Shown piece after piece: positions 40,709-50,210 of a stretch of 64,000 nucleotides of DNA. Position numbers and translations under genes: made by a program. Positions within the stretch are counted from its first letter, which is position 1; each line of letters starts with the position of its first letter. This DNA is from a bacterium (GTDB lineage: Bacteria; Vulcanimicrobiota; JABDET01). The stretch covers positions 86,192 through 150,191 of the forward strand of contig JAJYZB010000006.1 in the NCBI GenBank assembly GCA_021800275.1, read 5' to 3'. A model generated the notes under the pieces. The model was not told the origin of the DNA. It ran no database searches and saw only the letters and a list, made by a program, of their open reading frames with translations.

Positions 40709-41947
40709 ATGACGAGAAAAAAGAGAACCCAATTTTTTTGGGTCTTAGTGACTCTGGGATTCTTTCTTCTTTTTGTTATGGTTCTGTTTGAGAAGTTGGT
40801 GTTAGCAAAAGAAACAGAAGCCGCAGGCAGAACATTTACAAAACCGGGCATGAGGATTAAGATTCCCTTGAGTATTCAGAAGAGCTTAGCCATTACTGCT
40901 GTTCCCGCAAAAATGGGTGTCTGGCATAAGATGTTAAATCTTCCTGGAACCATTATTCCTGTTCCGGGAGACGTTCATGATCTGTTTTCACCCGTTATCG
41001 GAATTGCGCTTAGTTCACACATTCCAACTGTTGGGCAAAGGGTCAGGAAAGGGCGGGTTTTAGCCGTGATTCGGCAGACACTGACTTCTCCTGAATTATT
41101 AGGAGACAATTTAAAAGCCTTGAGTTTTGAAGAAGGAAAAGTGGCTGCTTTTGAAGCTTTAGAAAAAAATAAAACATCGCTTCAATTGAGAAAAGAGCAG
41201 CTAAAACGCTCCCAGGCTCTTTATCAAGCTGGGGTTATCGCTCTAAAGGATTTAGAACTGAAAGAAGCTGAGGAAAAGGACGCGCTTTCAGCCTATCAAG
41301 CAGCCCAGTATCAAGTTTATCTTTATAAGCACTTTTCACTTCGCAAAAAAAACAATTTAACTTATCGAGATTTTTCAATCGTGTCTCCGATCTCAGGGGT
41401 GGTTGAGAAAGCGGATTTAACTCCTGGAGAATTGGTTAATCCCACGAAAATTTTGTTTGTTTTGGTCAACCTTTCCAGGGTATGGGTGAAAGTGCATGTG
41501 TATGAGAATGAAATTGGAAGAGTTCATAAAGGAGATCTCGCTTTTATTCGCTCTCTATCTTATCCAGGAAAAGAATTTAAAGGGAGGGTGGAAATTATTG
41601 CCCCTGCATTAAATCCGAAGAATAGAACCCTTCCGGTTTTTATTCAATTATATAATCCGGGATGGGTTTTAAAAAGCCAGATGTTAGCCTCAGTCAACGT
41701 TTGGGATTCAGGAGGAAAAGGGATTTTAATCCCTTCATCCTGTGTTTTAAAAAGACATGGGAAGACTTATTTATTTATTAAAAAGAGGGATGAATTTTAC
41801 CGCCAGAGGGCTGTGATTCAGAAAGCCTCCGGGGGAGTGGTTCGAGTGACTGAAGGAATTAAGCCAGGGGATGATGTGGTTGCCCGCGGTATTTATATTC
41901 TGGAATCCCAGTATGAACATGAAAAACAAAGCCATCATGAACCATAG
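40709..41947 (+). CDS. RND efflux periplasmic adaptor (CusB/CzcB-like)
   Basis: The 412-residue adaptor has an N-terminal membrane helix (about 9-28), a barrel-sandwich/lipoyl half (ALSSHIPTVGQRVRKGRVLAVI), a coiled-coil hairpin (about 130-200), the second lipoyl half (IVSPISGVVEKADLTPGELV) and beta-barrel and membrane-proximal domains (VWVKVHVYENEIGRV, ILIPSSCVL). It links the pump to the TolC-like duct. A GAGGTGG ribosome site stands before the ATG. No Met- or His-rich metal-binding extension like that of CusB is evident, so the metal cannot be named. Confidence 0.9.
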   Translation: MTRKKRTQFFWVLVTLGFFLLFVMVLFEKLVLAKETEAAGRTFTKPGMRIKIPLSIQKSLAITAVPAKMGVWHKMLNLPGTIIPVPGDVHDLFSPVIGIALSSHIPTVGQRVRKGRVLAVIRQTLTSPELLGDNLKALSFEEGKVAAFEALEKNKTSLQLRKEQLKRSQALYQAGVIALKDLELKEAEEKDALSAYQAAQYQVYLYKHFSLRKKNNLTYRDFSIVSPISGVVEKADLTPGELVNPTKILFVLVNLSRVWVKVHVYENEIGRVHKGDLAFIRSLSYPGKEFKGRVEIIAPALNPKNRTLPVFIQLYNPGWVLKSQMLASVNVWDSGGKGILIPSSCVLKRHGKTYLFIKKRDEFYRQRAVIQKASGGVVRVTEGIKPGDDVVARGIYILESQYEHEKQSHHEP

Positions 41948-42012
41948 AACATTCTGCAGTCTGCGAACTGGCAGCCAACAAGAGAGGATTTCCAGACAGA
42001 AGGTTGGGCAGT

Positions 42013-45000
42013 ATGTTAGATAAGGTTATTCATTTTTCTTTAAAACAAAGGCTCATCATTTTAACCTCTGCTGTTTTTCTCCTGGCTTTTGGGTTCTGGG
42101 CGATCCCTAAAATGCCGATTGATGTGTTTCCTCCTCTAGGAAAACCCGTGGTTACAATTTTAGCCAATGCTCCTGGATATGATGCTCTTGAAGTGGAAAA
42201 ATTGATCACTCTGCCTATTGAAAGTTCTTTGACAGGAGCTCCAGGAGCATCCATTGTTCGCTCCATCTCAAAACAGGGTCTTTCTCAGGTCATTGTCCAG
42301 TTCAACTGGGGAACAAACATTTATATTGACAGAGAGGTCGTCACTGAAAAACTGCAGACCATTCAGGGTGAACTCCCTCCAGGCGTTGTCCCTGAATTAA
42401 ACCCGATCAGTTCGGTTTTTGGGGTGATTATGATTCTTTCTGTTCATTCTAAAACAGGAGCCACCAGTCCGATGAAACTTCGGACCCTTGCCACATGGGT
42501 GATTAAAAGAAGACTGATGACCATCCCTGGGATTGCCAGTATTCCAGTTTTAGGGGGGGATGTGAAGCAGTATCAGGTTTTAGTCAACCCCCATCTCCTC
42601 AAATTCTATCATGTCAGCCTTACTCAGGTGGCTCAAGCAGCAAAAAATACAAACAAAAACTCTTCTGGAGGATTTTTGCAGAGTTCAGACCGCCAATTTC
42701 TTATTCAAAACATTGGAAGAACAGACCGAATTTCCAGCATTAAAAGAGGAGTTGTAACTTATCGGGATGGGGTGCCCATTGAGATTCGAGATTTGGCAAA
42801 AGTGAAGATTGGTCCTAAATTAATCAAAATCGGATCTGCCATGTTTGCTCAGGACCCTTTCAACTCTCATTCCCCTGCAGATTCGGCATCAAGCGCTCAG
42901 AGTGGAAGAATTGTGCCGACTCGCGCAGTGGAAATGGTGATTGTCCGTCAGCCCGGAATCAATACCGTTAATTTAGTGCATAAAATTAAAAAAGAGTTGA
43001 AAAGCATTCAGGGTTCCCTTCCTTCTGATGTCTCTGTCACGCCGGTTTATAATCAAAGCAGATTTATAAACATGGCGATCAAAAACGTGAGGCAGGCTGT
43101 GATCGAAGGGGGAATTATTATTCTGGCTGTAGTGGCGTTTTTTCTCTTTAATGTTCAGGCGACTTTAATTGTTTTTCTGGCGATTCCAATCAGTTTTATC
43201 ACAGCTCTTCTAGTCCTTAAACACGAGGGCATTACTATCAATACGATGACTTTAGGTGGGCTTGCCATTGTGATCGGGATTGTGATTGATGATGCGATTA
43301 TTAATGTCGAGAATATTTTCAGAAGACTTCGTGAGAATCATCATTCAGAAAGTCCTAAACCGATTTTTGATGTGGTGTATGAAGCTTCTAAAGAGGTTCA
43401 GAACTCAATTGTTTATGCCACTTTTGTGATTGCTCTTGTTTTTGTTCCATTATTTTTTCTCCCTGGAATGAGTGGGCGGCTTTTTGTTCCTTTGTCTTTG
43501 ACGTATGTGATCAGTCTTCTGGCTTCTTTAATTGTGAGCCTTACCATCAGTCCTGTTTTGTCCTATTACCTGCTTCCTAAAGCAAAAGCCGTTTTAACTG
43601 AAAAGGATCCTTTTTTCTCTTTTTGGCTGAAAAATCAATATGAAAAACTTCTTAGAAAAGTGCTGTCCTTCCCCTGGCCCGTTTTAGGGTTAACCCTGCT
43701 CTGTTTTCTGGCGGCAGCCTTTTATTTTCCTTTTATCGGGAAAGAATATCTTCCAAAGTTTAATGAAGGGGCTGTTTTAGTGCATATCCATGCTGGACCT
43801 TTAACATCTGTTCCTGAGATGGACAGAATTGTGGCTCTGGCCGAAAAAACTCTTCTTAAAAATGTGCCTGAAATGAAAAAAATCGGAGCTAAAATCGGAA
43901 GAGCTAAAGTGATGACTGTTGACCCTATTTATCATGCTGAATTAGACGCAGAGCTTTCTCCATCTGGCAGGACCATTGGGGAAATTAAACGGGAAATAAG
44001 GAAGAAACTAGCAGTAATTCCTGGAGTAAAAATTATTCTTGGACAGCGAATTTTTGAACAGATGAATAATATTTTAACGGGGACCAGAGGACAGATCGTA
44101 GTCAAGCTTTTTGGACACAGTTTGTCTGTTTTGAGGGAAGTTGGCAGGAAGATTTACCAGACCGTGAAAAACGTTCCCGGAACAAAAGGCGCGTATATTG
44201 AACCCCAAGCTCTTGTTTCTCAATTGCAGATCAAAGTTAAACGAAGAACAGCGGCCAGACTGGGATTAACTCCTGCTCAGATCAATAGAGATCTGCAGTT
44301 AGCTTTAAGGGGAGATGTGGTCTCCCGAATTTTAGAAGGATCCCGAACATTCGGTCTGTTTGTCGGGTATGGGGACAGATATCGGAACAGTCTTCATGCT
44401 GTTAGGAACACTTTGCTTGAACTTCCTGATGGCAGTCAGATACCGGTAAAAACAGTGGCAGAGATTCATTTTGTAAAAAATCCAAATTTAATTTATCATG
44501 ATGATGTCCAGAGAAGAATTGCCATTTCATGCAATTCCGCCAGCGGCGCGGCTCCAAGCGCAGTGGTGTCTGCGATCAGAAAAGCGATTGCTGCAAAAGT
44601 AAAGATTCCCCAAGGATATTATTTAAAATACGAGGGACAGTTCAAAGAACAGCAGAAAGCATCGAGGTTGATCTTGTTTTTCAGCCTTATCGTTTTGATC
44701 GCAATTTTTGTGATTTTAGTCAGCCATTTTAAAATGTCTCGATTTGCGCTGCAGATTATGGCAAATATTCCGCTGGCATTGATCGGTGGAGTCGCTGCTG
44801 TCTTAATTTCAGGAATTCGAATTCATTCAGGACATTTTTCTCTACATCCCATTCTCTCTATTTCAAGTCTATTAGGATTTATCACTGTAGGAGGGATCGT
44901 GACCAGAAATGGAATTATGCTGATCTCTCATTATCTGCATTTAATTGAGAAAGAAGGTGAATCTTTTAACTTAAATTTAGTTGTTCGAGGGGCAAAAGAA

Positions 45001-45252
45001 AGATTGATCCCGATTTTAATGACAGCTCTTGCAGCAGCATTCGGAGTGCTCCCTTTTGCGATTGCCAGAGGACAGATCGGTAAAGAGATCCTGCAGCCCA
45101 TGTGTGTGGTTATTTTAGGGGGAATTATCAGCGCGACATTTTTAAACCTTTTAGTCACCCCTGTTCTTTTCTGGCTTTTCGGCAGCAGAGCTGAAGAGAT
45201 GTTAAAGCAGGAGGCATATTTGAAATCTGAACCTGTATTGGCGCAGCAGTAA
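42013..45252 (+). CDS. RND transporter of the heavy-metal (CusA/CzcA) family
   Basis: The 1,079-residue inner-membrane pump has twelve helices and two large periplasmic loops, as usual for RND proteins. The opening MLDKVIHFSLKQR and IPKMPIDVFPPLGKPVV, and the helix 4 motif GIVIDDAIINVENIFRRLREN with acidic proton-relay residues, place it in the HME family. I chose ATG 42013 over a TTG nine bases earlier. A short insertion at about 278-300 (DPFNSHSPADSASSAQSG) interrupts the first periplasmic loop where relatives have a tight turn. Substrate metal is unproven; some HME-like pumps export other solutes. Confidence 0.92.
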   Translation: MLDKVIHFSLKQRLIILTSAVFLLAFGFWAIPKMPIDVFPPLGKPVVTILANAPGYDALEVEKLITLPIESSLTGAPGASIVRSISKQGLSQVIVQFNWGTNIYIDREVVTEKLQTIQGELPPGVVPELNPISSVFGVIMILSVHSKTGATSPMKLRTLATWVIKRRLMTIPGIASIPVLGGDVKQYQVLVNPHLLKFYHVSLTQVAQAAKNTNKNSSGGFLQSSDRQFLIQNIGRTDRISSIKRGVVTYRDGVPIEIRDLAKVKIGPKLIKIGSAMFAQDPFNSHSPADSASSAQSGRIVPTRAVEMVIVRQPGINTVNLVHKIKKELKSIQGSLPSDVSVTPVYNQSRFINMAIKNVRQAVIEGGIIILAVVAFFLFNVQATLIVFLAIPISFITALLVLKHEGITINTMTLGGLAIVIGIVIDDAIINVENIFRRLRENHHSESPKPIFDVVYEASKEVQNSIVYATFVIALVFVPLFFLPGMSGRLFVPLSLTYVISLLASLIVSLTISPVLSYYLLPKAKAVLTEKDPFFSFWLKNQYEKLLRKVLSFPWPVLGLTLLCFLAAAFYFPFIGKEYLPKFNEGAVLVHIHAGPLTSVPEMDRIVALAEKTLLKNVPEMKKIGAKIGRAKVMTVDPIYHAELDAELSPSGRTIGEIKREIRKKLAVIPGVKIILGQRIFEQMNNILTGTRGQIVVKLFGHSLSVLREVGRKIYQTVKNVPGTKGAYIEPQALVSQLQIKVKRRTAARLGLTPAQINRDLQLALRGDVVSRILEGSRTFGLFVGYGDRYRNSLHAVRNTLLELPDGSQIPVKTVAEIHFVKNPNLIYHDDVQRRIAISCNSASGAAPSAVVSAIRKAIAAKVKIPQGYYLKYEGQFKEQQKASRLILFFSLIVLIAIFVILVSHFKMSRFALQIMANIPLALIGGVAAVLISGIRIHSGHFSLHPILSISSLLGFITVGGIVTRNGIMLISHYLHLIEKEGESFNLNLVVRGAKERLIPILMTALAAAFGVLPFAIARGQIGKEILQPMCVVILGGIISATFLNLLVTPVLFWLFGSRAEEMLKQEAYLKSEPVLAQQ

Positions 45253-45338
45253 GAGAAAAGGAAGAGCTTTCAGAAAGTTTACAAGCTGTTCACAGCAGAC
45301 CCAAGATTTTTTTCGATGAAACGTGGTATGATGGGCTT

Positions 45339-46115
45339 ATGATGAGACTTTCTCCCTATACTGCTCATTCTGAAGGGGTTCTCAGAGCAGAGCTGAGGCA
45401 GGCGGCAAAAGCTTTTTTTAAGGTTTATTCTGACCCGGAATTAAAGAAAAAAGTTTTGTCAGAAATTCGTCATATCACTCTTGAGAATGAGCTGAGTGAA
45501 AGAGCAAAATTATGTGATTTAATCTCTCCTTTGGTAGATACTGCTGCTGGTTCTGCAGCTGCCCCTGAACTGCGAGACAAAGCATTTCGCTTGAATAATC
45601 TTTTAGGAATGAAATCGGTTCAGAACTCCAAATCAGCCCCTTCTCCAGATGACATTGGTAATTTCCAGAAAGTTTCCCGATACCTTTATAGAGGAGGGCA
45701 GCCCACTAAGCAGGGATTTGAATGGCTGGCAGCCCATGGAGTTAAAACTGTTGTTAGTTTAAGGGGAGAGGATCCTTCTGATTTGGAATTAAGCGCCATC
45801 CCAAAAGTTAAGAGAACAGCATTTATCATTAAAGATGAAACTGCTCCAACTTTTTCTCAGGCAGAAGAGTTTGTGAAAATGGCGAATAATCCTGAGGACG
45901 TCCCTCTTTATGTCCACTGTAAAGCAGGGGTTGGAAGAACAGGAGTCATGGTTGCCTGCTACCGAATTTCACACGGCTGGTCTGCTGAAGAAGCTCTCCA
46001 GGAAGCGGGGAAGTTTCGATTTAATGGTTCTTTATGTTCTGATCAGCAGGATTTTGTTCGACAATTTGAACAATACTGGAAAACCCAGAAACTTCATACC
46101 ACTACTTCGAATTAA
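45339..46115 (+). CDS. Protein tyrosine / dual-specificity phosphatase with N-terminal helical domain
   Basis: The 258-residue protein has a DSP-like catalytic domain from about residue 107 (NFQKVSRYLYRGGQPTKQGFEWLAAHGVKTVVSLR) with the P-loop HCKAGVGRTG (H193, C194, R200) and a candidate general acid in IKDETAPT (D168 region). The first 100 residues are helical and charged (LRQAAKAFFKVYSDPELKKKVLSEIRH) and not recognised. There is no signal peptide. Substrates could be phosphotyrosine, phosphoinositide or nucleotides. It ends one base before the end of the convergent porin gene, with no space for a terminator. Confidence 0.88.
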   Translation: MMRLSPYTAHSEGVLRAELRQAAKAFFKVYSDPELKKKVLSEIRHITLENELSERAKLCDLISPLVDTAAGSAAAPELRDKAFRLNNLLGMKSVQNSKSAPSPDDIGNFQKVSRYLYRGGQPTKQGFEWLAAHGVKTVVSLRGEDPSDLELSAIPKVKRTAFIIKDETAPTFSQAEEFVKMANNPEDVPLYVHCKAGVGRTGVMVACYRISHGWSAEEALQEAGKFRFNGSLCSDQQDFVRQFEQYWKTQKLHTTTSN

Positions 46116-47489
46116 TCAGCCGCCTCGAAAATCCAGCCGTATTCCAATAACTGAAACAGGACCCCGAGCCGCATTATATCCTGGATCTTCTATCCACTGA
46201 AAATCAGGGGAAAGTGAAAGGGATTTTGTGAACTGATGATCATAATAGATTTCTAGAATCTTTTCAGGGGCATAGTCTAAAGCCCCATCCCCTAATTGAA
46301 ATCCAAGCCCTCCTTCTGCCAGATATTCTCGATGATAATAAGAGAGTTCACTTTCAACTGTTCCTATTCCGATATAATCTCTGGGCAGTCCCCAATTAGC
46401 TCCTGAAATCTGACCTCCAAGAGAAAAGGTTTGTCCTGCTTCAGTATAAGCAAAACTTTCGGTCTGGTCATTGTTCCACCCCCATCTTCCAAAGATTCCG
46501 GTGTTCCCATGATTTGCCAGAGGAATCTCGAAATTTAAGCCAAAACCGTATTTGACAGCTCCTACTATTTCTGAATCATGGATATTGGGAACAGTATGGG
46601 TAAGAGCGGCGATTTCAAGGGATTTCTGATAATTTCCCATGTGAGCATGATTTTCATAAGCCAGGAATCTCACCACAATAGGATTGGACAAGTTTCCGAA
46701 CATTTTATCCAGTTCAATTTGATCTCCATGATTGTTGGCGAGATCATTGGATAAAAACGGGGAGTTAGCAGAAACAGGCTCTTCGAAAGAACCCATCTTT
46801 AAAATCCAATTTGGATGAACCCACTGGAGAGCTATCCCTTTAGAATAACCTTGTGTGTCAGCAGCATAATCATAAGCTAAATTGTTGATCAGTCCCCAAT
46901 TTAAAAATTGGGTATTCGGATTGTCAGCATATCGGTTGGTGTCAAAAATATCAGTCACAGCTAATTTCCCAAAATCTACAGTTACATTTGAGTCAGGAGT
47001 TAAAGGCTGTTTCCACTGAAGAAAATAGCGGGCAAAATAAGGGGCTGTTCCAATGCTGGAGATTCGGATAGCATCCCCATTGACATAGCCGGCAAGCCCT
47101 GTTGAATCAGGATTTCCAACCCCTAATCCACGCCCTGACTGGTAATCCACTTGAAATTTTAGATTGCTGAAAGGATGGAATCTTAAAGAAAGCCAATCAA
47201 AATTTGTTGTTTGGGTATTGCTTTCAGAAAACAGGCTGTTTGGTCCTTCATAAGGACTGCGAAAAGGAAAGAGATGCTGGGTAATCAGATTGATTCCATA
47301 ATGCACACTAACCTCTGGAGGAGGGTGGTTTTTTGCAGGATCACAGACTGATGAGGATCGGCTTTCCTGGCACTTTTTTGTCTCAGCTTTGACAGGGCAA
47401 GTTGAAAAAAACAAACAAAAGAGGAAAAGCATTCCCCAAAGATAAGTTTCCCGTGCTGCAGCAGGATATTTCACAGTCTGTGTCTTCAC
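46116..47489 (-). CDS. Carbohydrate porin, OprB-like
   Basis: The 457-residue protein has a signal peptide ending near residue 36 (FLFCLFFSTCPVKAE) and alternating beta-strand sequence throughout. Segments such as FGKLAVTDIFDTNRYADNPNTQFLNWGL, GIFGRWGWNNDQTESF and the final GPVSVIGIRLDFRG are typical of OprB carbohydrate-selective porins. It would form an outer-membrane channel for sugars. A short Cys-containing stretch (KCQESRSSSVCDP) directly after the signal is unusual and might form a disulfide loop. It lies alone, convergent with the phosphatase gene. Confidence 0.87.
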   Translation of the reverse strand: MKTQTVKYPAAARETYLWGMLFLFCLFFSTCPVKAETKKCQESRSSSVCDPAKNHPPPEVSVHYGINLITQHLFPFRSPYEGPNSLFSESNTQTTNFDWLSLRFHPFSNLKFQVDYQSGRGLGVGNPDSTGLAGYVNGDAIRISSIGTAPYFARYFLQWKQPLTPDSNVTVDFGKLAVTDIFDTNRYADNPNTQFLNWGLINNLAYDYAADTQGYSKGIALQWVHPNWILKMGSFEEPVSANSPFLSNDLANNHGDQIELDKMFGNLSNPIVVRFLAYENHAHMGNYQKSLEIAALTHTVPNIHDSEIVGAVKYGFGLNFEIPLANHGNTGIFGRWGWNNDQTESFAYTEAGQTFSLGGQISGANWGLPRDYIGIGTVESELSYYHREYLAEGGLGFQLGDGALDYAPEKILEIYYDHQFTKSLSLSPDFQWIEDPGYNAARGPVSVIGIRLDFRGG

Positions 47490-47531
47490 CTTCCAGAATG
47501 GTTAATCTTCACAGAGATTAACCGACTGCAC

Positions 47532-48602
47532 TTATCTTCCTAAAAGTTTTTTGAATTCATCTTGATTCGCCGCTTTAGCAAGCGCCTCTTCAAATGAGAC
47601 TATCCCTTTTTGCACCAGAGCTTTTAATGACATATCAAGACTCACCATTCCGTACTGTCCTCCAGTTTGTATCATGCTGACCATTTGCGGTGTTTTTCCT
47701 TCACGGATTAAGTTTCTGATTGCAGGCGTTGCAACCATGATCTCCATGGCGCAGATTCTTCCCTTGCCATCTGATCTTGGCAGAAGTGTTTGCGAAACAA
47801 TCCCTTCGAGAATTCCTGACAATTGAATTCTGACCTGCTGCTGCTGATGGGGAGGGAAAACGTCAATGATTCGATCTACGGTCAAAGATGCTCCTGTTGT
47901 GTGCAGAGTCGCAAAAACGAGGTGCCCTGTTTCTGCAGCCGTAATGGCAAGAGAAATCGTTTCTAAATCTCTCATCTCACCCACTAAAATCACATCTGGA
48001 TCTTGACGAAGAACATGTTTTAAAGCATTGGAGAAAGCCAGTGTGTCTGTCCCTAATTCTCTCTGACGAATAATGCTTTTTTTATTTCGGTGAAGAAATT
48101 CGATTGGATCTTCAATGGTAATAATGTGAACAGATTGATTTTCATTGATGTAATCAATCATGGCGGCAAGCGTCGTGGATTTTCCTGAACCGGTTGGACC
48201 GGTTACCAGAACAAGTCCTCTCGGCTTTTTGCAGAAAGATTCAAGGTTTGTGAATCCAAGTTCTTGAAGAGTCAAGGGTCTCTGGGGGATTGCTCTAAAA
48301 ACGCATCCCATGGTTCCTCTCTGATACAAAGCATTTCCCCTGAAACGACAAAATCCAGGAATACTGTAAGAAAAGTCCAGTTCTTTTTGTTTTTCCAGTT
48401 CTTCTCTCTGCGAGAAATTAATGATTGAGAAAATCATCTCCTGAAGTTCCTGGTGGGATAAAGGCTGTCCGTTATCCAAAGAGACCAGAGAGCCGTCAAT
48501 TCGCACAGTGGGGGGACTGCCAACTGCCAGATGCAGATCAGAAGCGGTTTTTGTCACCATTGTTTTTAATAGTTCATCTATGTTTTTTATAACAGTTGCC
48601 AC
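47532..48602 (-). CDS. pilT: Type IV pilus retraction ATPase PilT
   Basis: The 356-residue ATPase has Walker A GPTGSGKST (135-143), the Asp box IITIEDPIEF, Walker B DVILVGEMRD and the His box GHLVFATLHTTGA, all typical of PilT. The C-terminal family residues QGIVSFEEAL are present with a lysine variation. I set the start at GTG 48602: GGAGGT lies seven bases upstream, and the longer frame to TTG 48617 would include that site. PilT depolymerises type IV pili. Only a pilin gene (24101) accompanies it in this window. Confidence 0.95.
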   Translation of the reverse strand: MATVIKNIDELLKTMVTKTASDLHLAVGSPPTVRIDGSLVSLDNGQPLSHQELQEMIFSIINFSQREELEKQKELDFSYSIPGFCRFRGNALYQRGTMGCVFRAIPQRPLTLQELGFTNLESFCKKPRGLVLVTGPTGSGKSTTLAAMIDYINENQSVHIITIEDPIEFLHRNKKSIIRQRELGTDTLAFSNALKHVLRQDPDVILVGEMRDLETISLAITAAETGHLVFATLHTTGASLTVDRIIDVFPPHQQQQVRIQLSGILEGIVSQTLLPRSDGKGRICAMEIMVATPAIRNLIREGKTPQMVSMIQTGGQYGMVSLDMSLKALVQKGIVSFEEALAKAANQDEFKKLLGR

Positions 48603-48647
48603 GATTTTTACCTCCAAAAATTATTTTTTTGATTGCTCTGTTCAGCT

Positions 48648-50210
48648 CTATTTTTCGATATGTTCAGCAAACTGCAGTTTCGCCTTTGAAATTCTTTTCA
48701 AGGTCTCTTCTTTTCCGAGAAGAGGAATTAGCTGCGCCAGTTCAGGTCCATGAATTTTTCCCGTCAACGAAACTCGTATGGGGAAATATAATTCTTTTCC
48801 TTTTCTGCCAGTTGCCTTTTGAATATTTTTTATTAAGTCAGGAATCAGCTCATCAGTAATGACCTCCGTGTTTTCAATCTCTTTTTTAAACTGTTTCAAA
48901 ACTTCAAGCGACCAGTTCCAGCTTAGAACCTCTTCTGCCGATTCTTCTAAAACAAATTTGCTGGAATCAAAATATTCATTGAAATATTTTTCTATGTCCA
49001 GGAGTGTGTGAAATCGTTCTTTCCCTGATTGAATCATTGATAAATAAGCTTTCTCTATTTTCTTGTTATCGCTCTTCAATCTTATTTCAGAAGAAATTTC
49101 TGCTGCTGCTTCCAGCAGATCCTCAGATTTGAGTCTTTTAATATACTGTGCATTCATCCAGGTTAATTTCTGTTGGTCAAAAACAGCGGGATTAGAGCTG
49201 ACGCCTTCCATAGAAAAAAGGTTGGAGAGTTCCTGCAGTAGAAGGCGAGATAGGTTTCCAGTATTTTCTTCTTTCTCAGGGGTGAAGATTTCTCTGTCAT
49301 CTTTGGGGGACCACCCTAATAAAGAGATATAATTAATGATCGCATGGGGTAAATATCCTTTTTCTTTAAACTCCTGGACCGCTGTTGTGCCATGTCTTTT
49401 AGAAAGTTTGGTGTGATCGGGCGCAAGAATCATGGAGAGATGGGCGAATTGGGGAGCAGGGATTCCAAGGGCTTCATAAAGCAGGATTTGACGAGGCGTG
49501 TTGGTTAAATGTTCATCCCCTCGAATAACATGGGTGATCTTCATGTCAGCATCATCTACTACACAAGCAAAATTGTAAGAAGGGAGGCCATTGGATTTTA
49601 TTAAAACAAAGTCTCCGATTAAACTGCGATCAAACGTGACGTTTCCGTGAATGAGATCGTGAACAGTAATTGGACTATACATAAGAGGGGGTGTTTTTTC
49701 TCCTGAAGCGGTAATACCTTGGGTCGAAATATGAACATGAAATCTCCAGGCAGAAGGGCGTTCTTCTTTAAGTTTGTTAACTTTTTTTTCGGGAAGATCT
49801 CGACATTGACAATTATAAACAGGGGTATAGGCAGTGTTTTCCTTTTCTAGTGAAGCTCTTCTCTTGGCTTCCAGTTCTTCTTCTGAGCAGAAACAGGGAT
49901 AAACAGTTCCTGGCATTTCTTGCAGTTTTTTAAGAGCTGCCTGATATTTTTCAAGTCTTTCAGACTGCCGATAGGGACCAAAATCTCCTCCGATATCTGG
50001 ACCCTCATCCCATTGAATTCCCAGCCATTTTAAATCTCGCAAAATAACTTGCTCAGACTCTTTTGTAGAGCGAGCAGCATCAGTGTCCTCAATTCTTAAA
50101 ATAAAGATTCCATTTTGTTTTTTTGCGAACAGGTAGTTGAAAAGGGCGGTTCTTGCTCCACCAACATGAAGAGATCCTGTGGGTGAAGGGGCAAACCGGG
50201 TTCGAATCAT
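48648..50210 (-). CDS. gltX: Glutamyl-tRNA synthetase
   Basis: The 520-residue class I synthetase has the HIGH-type motif in RFAPSPTGSLHVGGARTALFNYL (HVGG), IEDTDAARS, a cysteine-containing zinc region (CFCSEEE...NCQC), VIRGDEHLTNTPRQILL and KLSKRHG as the KMSKS motif. ATG 50210 overlaps the secF stop by one base (TGATG), so it is translated after secF. Whether it is discriminating or also charges tRNA-Gln cannot be read from the sequence alone. Confidence 0.96.
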   Translation of the reverse strand: MIRTRFAPSPTGSLHVGGARTALFNYLFAKKQNGIFILRIEDTDAARSTKESEQVILRDLKWLGIQWDEGPDIGGDFGPYRQSERLEKYQAALKKLQEMPGTVYPCFCSEEELEAKRRASLEKENTAYTPVYNCQCRDLPEKKVNKLKEERPSAWRFHVHISTQGITASGEKTPPLMYSPITVHDLIHGNVTFDRSLIGDFVLIKSNGLPSYNFACVVDDADMKITHVIRGDEHLTNTPRQILLYEALGIPAPQFAHLSMILAPDHTKLSKRHGTTAVQEFKEKGYLPHAIINYISLLGWSPKDDREIFTPEKEENTGNLSRLLLQELSNLFSMEGVSSNPAVFDQQKLTWMNAQYIKRLKSEDLLEAAAEISSEIRLKSDNKKIEKAYLSMIQSGKERFHTLLDIEKYFNEYFDSSKFVLEESAEEVLSWNWSLEVLKQFKKEIENTEVITDELIPDLIKNIQKATGRKGKELYFPIRVSLTGKIHGPELAQLIPLLGKEETLKRISKAKLQFAEHIEK